From JAFGHJ01 sp964631335 (GTDB lineage: Bacteria > Hydrothermota > UBA3072), in the NCBI GenBank assembly GCA_964631335.1, contig CAZVXD010000072.1:1-9353 (forward strand): a DNA stretch of 9,353 bases. Reading direction: 5' to 3'. This document shows positions 1 to 5,005 of the stretch, piece by piece (position 1 is the stretch's first letter; every line of letters starts with the position of its first letter). A model generated the notes under the pieces. It saw nothing but the letters and a program-made list of their open reading frames with translations, made no database searches and was not told where the DNA came from. The translations under genes and the position numbers were made by a program.

Positions 1-69
1 AATGTGACATTTATTTTTGAAAATAAAATAGGACATTTATTTATGATAATAACAATTATAAATTCTATA

Positions 70-98
70 TTGACATTTAGTTTATTTCCTCTTATACT
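70..98 (+). promoter_or_regulatory. sigma70-type promoter for the first beta-helix gene
   Basis: A perfect -35 TTGACA at 70-75 is separated by exactly 17 bases from a -10 TATACT at 93-98. Transcription would begin near 105, leaving only a short leader that carries the AAAGGAGG ribosome binding site at about 107-114. This promoter places the true start codon at 118 and rules out translation from the upstream in-frame ATG at position 4. Confidence 0.8.
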
Positions 99-117
99 GA
101 CTAAAAGGAGGTATACG

Positions 118-2799
118 ATGAACAAGAATAAAATCTTAAGTTATGTTTTGTCTTTCATACTCTGTTTCTCTTTTTTGCTGTCCCCTATCTTCTTAAGAGC
201 TGGTATTTATACTGTTGTAAACACAAACGACACCGGCGCCGGCTGCCTGCGTGCCGCTATAATTGCAGCAAATGCTGCTAATGGTATACCGGATACTATA
301 GTTTTTAACATTAGCGGAACCGGAGTGCAAACCATTCGGCCTCTCTCTCAACTCCCTCAGCTGACAGACCCTGCCGGTGTTTTTATAGATGGATTTACTC
401 AAGGGGGAGGAGCCGCCTCTCCCGGAGCCAATCCCCCTTCGACAGCAACTCTTCTAATAGAGCTTAATGGCTCCGCAGCAGGATTGTCTCATGGGCTATG
501 GATAACTTCTCCGAACAATACAATTCAAGGGTTGGTGATAGACAGTTTTGAACAGGACGGCATTCGTATTGAAGGAACTCCAATCCCAACTTTTAATAAT
601 CGTATTTATTGTAATTTTCTTGGGACTGACCCAACAGGAACTATAGATTGTGGAAACGGATGGAACATGCTGAGCCCCTGGGCGGGAGTTAATATTATCG
701 TAACACCGGGAGCACCTACTTTTGCGCACGATAATATAGTCACAAAAAATCTTTCTTCCGGGAACTACGCTGGAGGAGTATCCATTTCAAGCTGTCCCCC
801 CGGAGATAATCATCATAATATTGTAGAATATAACTATCTTGGAACCGATTTAACCGGAATGAACGATCTTGGAAACGACCATACAGGTGTATACATAGGA
901 GAAGCAGCTCACGATAATCTTGTCGACAGCAATCTTATTTCCGGAAACGGTACCGAAGGAGTATGCATCCTTGGTTATGTAGACGGAGAAACACAATGGT
1001 ATACTCAATTTAATACCGTAACAAGAAACACAATCGGCTTGAACGTAAATCATTCGAGTCCGCTGAGAAATGACAGAGAAGGCGTAAGTATCGGCAAGTA
1101 TTATGGAAATGGACCGCCAACGGATGATTGGCAACTCGGTTTTGCCAATTACAATGTGATCGGTCCAAATAATACTATCGCCTTTAATGGTAAAAGTGGA
1201 GTGATGATCTGGGAACATTTTACCAATACCACAAACGGGGACAACAATCACATAACTCGTAACTCAATTTATGACAATGGTACTACCGCTCCCGGATATT
1301 TAGGCATAGATTTAGCAGATGATGGAGTTACTTCAAATGATGGAGGGGATCCCGATACTGGACCCAACGAAGAGGTCAACTTCCCTGTCATCGACAGCGC
1401 GGTTTATTCCTCCGGAAACACAACGGTCTACGGAACGATAGATATAGATACCGACCCGGCATCCGCGGCAGTAGAAATCTTTAAGGCAAACCCCGATCCT
1501 ACAGGATATGGGGAAGGAGAAACCTATCTTAATGCAACAACTCCTGATGCAGCGGGGAACTGGAGCGCTATAGTTTCAGGACTCAATCCGGGCGACTCTG
1601 TAACTGCCACAACTACCGACCTTAATTTAAACACCTCTGAATTTTCTTTTAATTCCGCGCTCAATTATATTACAGTCGTTTCCCCCAACGGTGGAGAAAA
1701 CTGGATGGTAGACAGCGTCCATAATGTTACCTGGACATCGAACGGTGCAAGCGGTAACGTTCATATCGAATATTCTATCGATAATGGGTCCAGCTGGACG
1801 GATATAATCGCGAGTACCACGGACGACGGAACTCACCCATGGACGATACCCGATACACCTTCCGACAGTTGCCTTGTAAGGGTTAGCGATACCGACGGGA
1901 GTCCTACCGATGTAAGCGATTCTTTATTCTCTATTACAAAAGACTCCGTAACAATCACCTCACCCAACGGAGGAGAAGACTGGACGGCAAACAGCCTACA
2001 TAATATCACCTGGTCATCAGCCGGCACCAGTGGTAACGTTCACATCGAGTATTCGATCGATAATGGTTCAAGCTGGACGGACGTGATCGCGAGTACCGCG
2101 GATGACGGGACTCATCCATGGACGGTACCCGATACCTCTTCGGATAGCTGTCTCGTAAGAATAAGTGACACCGACGGGAATCCATCCGATACAAGCGATG
2201 CTTTATTTTCCATTTCGCGGATACCCTTTATAGAAGTAACTTCCCCCAACGGCGGAGAAGACTGGAAGGTAGACAGCTTATACAATATTACCTGGGCATC
2301 GAGCCCTACCAGCAGCATAACCGTTCATATCGAATATTCTACAGATAATGGTTCTAACTGGTCAGACGTAATCGCAAGCACACCGGATGACGGAACTCAT
2401 CCGTGGACGATACCGAATGCGCCTTCGACTAATTGTCTCGTTCGGGTAAGCGATACGGACGGGGACCCGAGTGACACAAGCGACGCGGTATTTACGATTT
2501 CTGTTTCTTCGGGTATTACTCCCGACGGATTACCCGATGCTTATTCTATGACCGCGAAAAGAATAGCGGTCAATAATCTTTTAGAAATCACCTATACTAT
2601 ACCCGAGCAATCTAATCTCAAGTTTGCCGTATTCGATATTACGGGAAAAATCATAAAAGAAATTTCAGGAGAAGAAAAACCTGGATTTCATTCAATGAAG
2701 ATAGATTTGTCCCTTAATCCGGTCGGCATGTATTTCATCAGAATGGAAGTACAAGGTAGAAACTTTACCGAAACAGGTAAGGTTTTATTGATAAGGTAG
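118..2799 (+). CDS. secreted right-handed beta-helix protein with three Kre9/KNH-like repeats and a C-terminal sorting domain
   Basis: The product has 893 residues. The start at 118 has a strong AAAGGAGG six bases upstream and a consensus promoter; the frame is open from position 4, but an earlier start would lie upstream of the promoter. Residues 1-28 form a signal peptide (basic N-terminus, hydrophobic core, likely cleavage after LRA). Residues 30 to about 395 are a parallel beta-helix with the familiar NFLGTDPTGT / NYLGTDLTG coils and many Asn-rich turns. About 395-515 is the usual follow-on beta domain (GIDLADDGVTSNDGGD ... NLNTSEFS). Three Ig-like repeats begin at the SPNGGE(N/D)W motifs (residues 522, 615, 709) and resemble the Kre9/KNH family (PF10342). 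Residues 801-893 are a C-terminal T9SS/FlgD-like sorting domain, lacking YPNPFN but with the typical FAVFDITGKII and GMYFIRM strands. The likely role is a cell-surface or released adhesive or carbohydrate-binding protein; no catalytic site was recognised. Confidence 0.9.
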   Translation: MNKNKILSYVLSFILCFSFLLSPIFLRAGIYTVVNTNDTGAGCLRAAIIAANAANGIPDTIVFNISGTGVQTIRPLSQLPQLTDPAGVFIDGFTQGGGAASPGANPPSTATLLIELNGSAAGLSHGLWITSPNNTIQGLVIDSFEQDGIRIEGTPIPTFNNRIYCNFLGTDPTGTIDCGNGWNMLSPWAGVNIIVTPGAPTFAHDNIVTKNLSSGNYAGGVSISSCPPGDNHHNIVEYNYLGTDLTGMNDLGNDHTGVYIGEAAHDNLVDSNLISGNGTEGVCILGYVDGETQWYTQFNTVTRNTIGLNVNHSSPLRNDREGVSIGKYYGNGPPTDDWQLGFANYNVIGPNNTIAFNGKSGVMIWEHFTNTTNGDNNHITRNSIYDNGTTAPGYLGIDLADDGVTSNDGGDPDTGPNEEVNFPVIDSAVYSSGNTTVYGTIDIDTDPASAAVEIFKANPDPTGYGEGETYLNATTPDAAGNWSAIVSGLNPGDSVTATTTDLNLNTSEFSFNSALNYITVVSPNGGENWMVDSVHNVTWTSNGASGNVHIEYSIDNGSSWTDIIASTTDDGTHPWTIPDTPSDSCLVRVSDTDGSPTDVSDSLFSITKDSVTITSPNGGEDWTANSLHNITWSSAGTSGNVHIEYSIDNGSSWTDVIASTADDGTHPWTVPDTSSDSCLVRISDTDGNPSDTSDALFSISRIPFIEVTSPNGGEDWKVDSLYNITWASSPTSSITVHIEYSTDNGSNWSDVIASTPDDGTHPWTIPNAPSTNCLVRVSDTDGDPSDTSDAVFTISVSSGITPDGLPDAYSMTAKRIAVNNLLEITYTIPEQSNLKFAVFDITGKIIKEISGEEKPGFHSMKIDLSLNPVGMYFIRMEVQGRNFTETGKVLLIR
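1669..2499 (+). repeat. three tandem Ig-like domain repeats, about 280 bases each
   Basis: The SPNGGE motif codons start at 1681, 1960 and 2242, giving periods of 279 and 282 bases (93 and 94 residues). Each unit carries SPNGGE(N/D)W near its start, VHIEYS(I/T)DNGS(S/N)W mid-unit, DDGTHPWT(I/V)P, and ends with CLVR(V/I)SDTDG. Units 1 and 2 are the closest pair: a hand alignment of 1756-1856 with 2035-2135 shows 13 differences in 101 bases with no gaps, mostly at third codon positions. Confidence 0.9.
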
Positions 2800-2809
2800 A
2801 TAATACAAC

Positions 2810-2848
2810 AAAAGGGCAGGACTGTCAGTCCTGCCCTTTTTTATTTTT
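2810..2848 (+). terminator. Rho-independent terminator of the first gene
   Basis: A perfect 14-bp stem (AAAAGGGCAGGACT at 2810-2823 with its complement at 2827-2840) closes on a three-base loop, and the T-rich tail runs TTTTTTATTTTT. It sits eleven bases after the stop codon. The complement is also fairly T-rich beyond the stem, so it could terminate weakly on the minus strand too, where the mini lysine-rich gene points toward it. Confidence 0.92.
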
Positions 2849-3022
2849 CTTAAGCTCATTAAAATACAGAAAAAACCCTCTCAAACTAACAACTTACTAA
2901 TTTTTATCCCCCACTTGTTTGCCAAATCATTTAACCAATACAGATGATCATTCACATAATAATCCCTCGAGTTCGAATGAGAACTCTGCTTGTTAAACAA
3001 ATAAATTAAAAATCAAAAAATT

Positions 3023-3115
3023 TTACTTTTTCTTCTTAGTTGTTTTTTTCGTCTTTTTCGCTTTAGCGGTAGTTTTCTTTGCTTTTTTAGGCGCGGCTTT
3101 TTTCTTACATGCCAT
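3023..3115 (-). CDS. 30-residue lysine-rich basic peptide, histone-H1-tail-like
   Basis: Reading the minus strand from ATG at 3115 gives 30 codons and a TAA. The peptide begins MACKKKAAPKKAKK and continues with Lys, Thr and Ala only; it has 18 lysines, no acidic residue and one Cys at position 3. A strong AAAAAGGAGG ribosome binding site (complement of 3121-3130) lies five bases before the ATG, and a consensus promoter lies further upstream. A run of A-rich codons could be chance in AT-rich DNA, but lysine is written with both AAA and AAG, interleaved with four-fold degenerate Ala/Thr/Pro codons, and the signals are correctly placed. By composition it resembles Lys/Ala-rich C-terminal tails of bacterial histone-H1-like proteins (AlgP, Chlamydia Hc1/Hc2), so nucleoid or nucleic-acid binding is a reasonable inference. 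It is convergent with the preceding gene. Confidence 0.72.
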   Translation of the reverse strand: MACKKKAAPKKAKKTTAKAKKTKKTTKKKK

Positions 3116-3140
3116 ATTGCCCTCCTTTTTAGAGAATGCC

Positions 3141-3155
3141 CATATTTCAAATATG
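3141..3155. promoter_or_regulatory. perfect palindrome in the leader of the lysine-rich peptide gene
   Basis: CATATTT-C-AAATATG is a perfect 7-1-7 inverted repeat, 26 bases upstream of the minus-strand start codon and just upstream of its ribosome binding site. It could be an operator or a small mRNA hairpin. AT-rich palindromes of this size occur by chance, so the role is open. Confidence 0.4.
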
Positions 3156-3211
3156 ATAAAAAAGACAATCCCCTCGAAGACAATCTCCTATAATACCTCT
3201 ACGTCGCTTAA

Positions 3212-3240
3212 AGTATATGCGATTTCGCTTATTTCGTCAA
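3212..3240 (-). promoter_or_regulatory. sigma70-type promoter on the minus strand
   Basis: On the minus strand, TTGACG (complement of 3235-3240) is followed after 17 bases by TATACT (complement of 3212-3217). Start of transcription would be near 3205, giving a leader of about 90 bases before the lysine-rich peptide gene. The match to consensus is as good as that of the other promoters in this window, which strengthens the case that the short ORF is expressed. Confidence 0.6.
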
Positions 3241-3284
3241 GGTGTTTTTTGCAATTCTTGTTGTGCAATAATTCTGATTAGCCT

Positions 3285-3367
3285 CAAACCCAAAACCCTA
3301 ATTTAACCACAAGATTCCCCAGATTATCACAGGAACGCACCGAAGAAGCACGGCGAACACACAGTTT
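3285..3367. repeat. degenerate short-period intergenic array (about 7 then about 10 bases)
   Basis: The stretch opens with C-block words (CAAACCCAAAAC, CCCTAATTTA) and continues from 3307 as six degenerate units of 10 or 11 bases with a loose NCACNGANNA pattern (starting at 3307, 3317, 3327, 3337, 3348 and 3358). Both opening words recur at 7005-7016 and 7023-7032 in the larger intergenic block. The rest of the gap from 3116 to 3470 holds the promoters and palindromes listed separately; no other gene was seen. Confidence 0.6.
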
Positions 3368-3400
3368 CTTGTTTATTACAATTCAAAATCATAAATCCCC

Positions 3401-3428
3401 TTGACTTTCCCCAAAAAAATATTATAAT
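3401..3428 (+). promoter_or_regulatory. promoter of the ArsR-type regulator
   Basis: TTGACT at 3401-3406 and a perfect TATAAT at 3423-3428 are separated by 16 bases. Transcription would start near 3435, so the palindrome at 3445-3464 lies in the first 30 transcribed bases, the position expected for a roadblock or occlusion operator. Confidence 0.75.
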
Positions 3429-3444
3429 GATTGTGCTTATAAGA

Positions 3445-3464
3445 ATATAAGTATCTACTTATAT
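3445..3464. promoter_or_regulatory. predicted ArsR-family operator, perfect 9-2-9 palindrome
   Basis: ATATAAGTA-TC-TACTTATAT is a perfect inverted repeat with a two-base centre, placed between the promoter and the regulator gene. AT-rich inverted repeats of similar layout (12-2-12) are the usual operators of ArsR/SmtB repressors, and these are commonly autoregulatory. An adjacent palindrome CTTATAAG at 3436-3443 adds another TATAAG half-site eight bases upstream. Confidence 0.72.
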
Positions 3465-3470
3465 AAAATA

Positions 3471-3821
3471 ATGGTGTTGAAAATGAGAGATGAAGTAAAA
3501 CAAATGGCAAAAGTTTTTAAAGCGCTGGGCGAGCCAACGAGACTACGAATAATAAAGATTCTGGCATCCGAGGGCGGATATTTCTGCGTTGGGGCTCTTG
3601 CGAAAAAGCTTGGTATCTCACAGCCTGCTGTATCCCAGCATTTAAAGGTTTTAAAAGAAGCGGGAATCCTGGACTCAAAAAGAATGGGCTATCACGTCCA
3701 CTACTATGTAGACGCCGAAAACTTTAAAATCCACAAAGAAAAAATAAACGAACTTATGGAAAAAGCATTCGAAAAACGCAGGGGTTCGAAAAACGGAAAA
3801 TGTCTTCACTCTCAAGAATAA
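3471..3821 (+). CDS. ArsR/SmtB-family winged-helix transcriptional repressor
   Basis: The product has 116 residues, normal for the family. FKALGEPTRLRIIKIL (about residues 16-31) is the family signature; the helix-turn-helix runs through LAKKLGISQPAVSQHLKVLKEAG, with recognition helix near 51-61, and the wing follows to about residue 80. The alpha-3 region reads YFCVGAL where classic ArsR has ELCVCDL, so Cys39 is kept and the second Cys is Gly. His75, His77, His88, Cys111 and His113 are other possible ligands; this pattern does not fix a metal or any inducer. The start is uncertain: no good ribosome binding site precedes 3471, and ATG at 3483 (112 residues) has only a weak GGTG. The gene is followed 62 bases later by two membrane protein genes that it probably controls. 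Confidence 0.9.
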   Translation: MVLKMRDEVKQMAKVFKALGEPTRLRIIKILASEGGYFCVGALAKKLGISQPAVSQHLKVLKEAGILDSKRMGYHVHYYVDAENFKIHKEKINELMEKAFEKRRGSKNGKCLHSQE

Positions 3822-3841
3822 AGGAATAAAAAATTTTTGTT

Positions 3842-3870
3842 TATAATATAAGTATATATGCATAAACTTA
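3842..3870 (+). promoter_or_regulatory. possible second promoter with ArsR half-operator
   Basis: TATAAT at 3842-3847 could be a -10 element, although no good -35 is visible. It overlaps ATATAAGTAT at 3846-3855, identical to the left half and centre base of the operator at 3445-3454. A distant ACTTA at 3866-3870 gives a much weaker inverted partner. The element lies between the regulator and the first membrane gene, so the repressor may bind here as well. Confidence 0.4.
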
Positions 3871-3883
3871 AAAAGGAGGTATT

Positions 3884-4249
3884 ATGAAAAAAGTGTACAA
3901 GTCTTATCTTGTTTCCGTGCTGCTTGCGCCTGTTATCTTCTGGATTTATCTGGTTTTTGACCTTGTCTGCGCCCCAAGAGCCGTTTTTTTTGAAGCGGCA
4001 ACCGGAGCATTGTCGTTAGGGCTTTTAACCCTGGCATATAAAAGCAAAAAAACTGTTTTGCTGTTATTGTCTCTTTTTGTGCCTGTTTTTGTCATTATTT
4101 CATCTCCGATAATCATGGTTAACAGGTTGGGCGCGGAAAAATTCTTGACTCAGAGGCTGCCGGCTTACACTACATTTGAAATTTTCGCGATATTTCAGGT
4201 AATCTTGATTTCTGTCTTGATTGGAATGAACAAACGATCAGAAAAATAG
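3884..4249 (+). CDS. small four-helix membrane protein, family not recognised
   Basis: The product has 121 residues, with start ATG at 3884 preceded by AAAAAGGAGGT at four bases spacing. Four hydrophobic segments are visible at about residues 9-28, 33-51, 58-79 and 97-115, with basic residues at both termini (MKKVYK, NKRSEK) and a KSKK loop between segments 2 and 3, suggesting both ends and that loop face the cytoplasm. There is no signal peptide, no obvious metal-ligand cluster and no transporter signature. The position directly behind an ArsR-type regulator and a copy of its half-operator suggests a regulated stress or efflux-related membrane function, but this is context only. I do not recognise the family. 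Confidence 0.85.
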   Translation: MKKVYKSYLVSVLLAPVIFWIYLVFDLVCAPRAVFFEAATGALSLGLLTLAYKSKKTVLLLLSLFVPVFVIISSPIIMVNRLGAEKFLTQRLPAYTTFEIFAIFQVILISVLIGMNKRSEK

Positions 4250-4292
4250 GCGAAGTGTGTATAACGTAAAAAAACAAAAAAGGAGTAATGAT

Positions 4293-4688
4293 ATGAATAA
4301 TTCAAGCAAACTCGGAGTGCCAGCGATTTACATAAAGGCGGTAATTGCTTTGATGGTTATTCAACTGGTACATAAAGTTGTTCGTGAAATACCCCACGTT
4401 TTGCGGATGACTCGTATATTTCCAAAAGTAGGGCTAATCTTTTTCACCGTCTTACTTATAGCCGGTATAATTGGCGTTTTTTGCAGGTTAAGATGGGGCC
4501 TTATCTTCGGAATTATCGGGGGTATCTGGATGATTTTTCAACCTTTCCTGGTTCACGGAATAATGGGAATGCCGGACGTAAATGGAATCTGGTGGTATCC
4601 GATCTTTCCTATTACTCAAGGTGCTCTGATTGTTTATTTTTCACTGCTTACATTGCAGAAGGATAAGGAACAAGCTTCGCTAACTTAA
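4293..4688 (+). CDS. small membrane protein, family not recognised
   Basis: The product has 131 residues. Of two possible in-frame starts, ATG at 4293 is chosen because AGGAG at 4281-4285 lies seven bases upstream; the earlier ATG at 4257 has no ribosome binding site and would add a charged tail. Hydrophobic segments lie near residues 11-27, 46-64, 69-88 and 102-121. Residues 27-45 between the first two contain HKVVREIPHVLRMTR, a basic amphipathic-looking loop. Pro, Trp and Gly are enriched in the last half (GGIWMIFQPFLVHGIMGMPDV, then WWYPIFP). The gene starts 43 bases after the previous membrane gene, so the two probably share a transcript and may form one complex. No family was recognised. 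Confidence 0.85.
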   Translation: MNNSSKLGVPAIYIKAVIALMVIQLVHKVVREIPHVLRMTRIFPKVGLIFFTVLLIAGIIGVFCRLRWGLIFGIIGGIWMIFQPFLVHGIMGMPDVNGIWWYPIFPITQGALIVYFSLLTLQKDKEQASLT

Positions 4689-4695
4689 AAACTAA

Positions 4696-4790
4696 GGGAT
4701 GCGTTTTATGTGCTCGAGTTTTAGTCATTGTTGCGGGCTCGGCAAGTTCGGCGGGAGTCCTGCGACGAAGAATGTAACTAGACCGCATCC
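4696..4790 (+). ncRNA. putative structured RNA at the end of the ArsR operon, class unknown
   Basis: A closed fold can be drawn by hand. The outer stem GGATGCG (4697-4703) pairs perfectly with CGCATCC (4784-4790). Inside, 4722-4725 pairs with 4777-4780, 4726-4729 with 4771-4774, GTTGC (4730-4734) with GCGAC (4762-4766), and GGGCTC (4735-4740) with GAGTCC (4755-4760, one G-U). The apical loop is 4741-4754. The segment is more G+C-rich than its flanks and is followed at once by a terminator hairpin. It does not show the GGAA-loop core of SRP RNA or hallmarks of other classes I know. It could be an independent small RNA, a 3' UTR element, or the coding region of the short ORF that overlaps it. 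Confidence 0.5.
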
Positions 4791-4812
4791 AACCAAAACG
4801 GAAGGGTCATGA
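4708..4812 (+). CDS. possible 34-residue Cys-rich peptide (overlaps the RNA fold)
   Basis: An ATG at 4708 opens 34 codons ending in TGA at 4810-4812, inside the loop of the terminator hairpin. The peptide starts MCSSFSHCCGLGKFGG and continues through a Thr/Pro/Lys-rich tail (TRPHPTKTEGS). Cys2, His7, Cys8, Cys9 and His27 could bind metal, which would suit an ArsR-controlled operon. AAGGG at 4694-4698 gives a weak ribosome site nine bases upstream, and the ORF begins 19 bases after the second membrane gene. An open frame this short is fairly likely by chance, and the same bases form a strong RNA fold, so only one reading may be real. Confidence 0.3.
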   Translation: MCSSFSHCCGLGKFGGSPATKNVTRPHPTKTEGS

Positions 4813-4830
4813 CTCTTCCGTTTTGGTTTT
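4791..4830 (+). terminator. hairpin terminator closing the ArsR operon
   Basis: AACCAAAACGGAAG at 4791-4804 pairs perfectly with 4815-4828, and the pairing can continue through the G/T, G/C and T/A pairs at 4805-4807 with 4812-4814, leaving a CATG loop. The 3' arm ends in GGTTTT, so the U-run lies mostly within the stem and the free tail is short. It starts directly after the putative structured RNA. Confidence 0.65.
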
Positions 4831-4877
4831 AAAAACGCGATTTGCTCCCATTATTTGTTTTCTCATATAAAATAATT

Positions 4878-4912
4878 GCCGTTAGCCGTGAGCTGTAAGC
4901 AGTCAGCTTTCT
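4878..4912. repeat. degenerate heptamer array in the gap before the second beta-helix gene
   Basis: Four consecutive seven-base units with consensus GCNGTNA start at 4878, 4885, 4892 and 4899, and a fifth, weaker unit starts at 4906. The sequence then slides into AT-rich words (CTAACTTTACTAACCCACTT). The units keep phase without indels while individual bases drift. This resembles the arrays at 7174-7410 in style but uses a different unit. Confidence 0.6.
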
Positions 4913-4946
4913 AACTTTACTAACCCACTTATATACTAACACACGG

Positions 4947-4974
4947 TTGCATATATTTATTTGTTTCATATCTT
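4947..4974 (+). promoter_or_regulatory. weak candidate promoter for the second beta-helix gene
   Basis: TTGCAT at 4947-4952 and TATCTT at 4969-4974 are spaced by 16 bases, each with mismatches to consensus. Some promoter is needed here because the upstream operon ends in a terminator, but this match is weaker than the others in the window. Confidence 0.3.
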
Positions 4975-5005
4975 ATTATCAAACAATAAAAACCCCGGAG
5001 GATTT

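Noticed and set aside
4..117. N-terminal extension of the first beta-helix protein from ATG at 4
   Set aside because: It would start upstream of a consensus promoter, lacks a ribosome site, and would bury the signal peptide; 118 has both signals.
2969..2986. GAGTTC-gaatga-GAACTC hairpin as a terminator for the lysine-rich gene
   Set aside because: The stem is only six pairs and no T-tract follows on either strand; the stronger hairpin at 2810-2840 may serve instead.
4696..4790. SRP RNA, 6S RNA, tRNA or known riboswitch
   Set aside because: The GGAA-loop core of SRP RNA is absent, the length and bulge pattern do not fit 6S RNA, no cloverleaf forms, and no aptamer core that I know was found. 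It was left as class unknown.
4708..4880. Selenocysteine readthrough of the short ORF's TGA
   Set aside because: The TGA lies in a terminator loop and the extension is AT-rich filler; the hairpin is better explained as a terminator.
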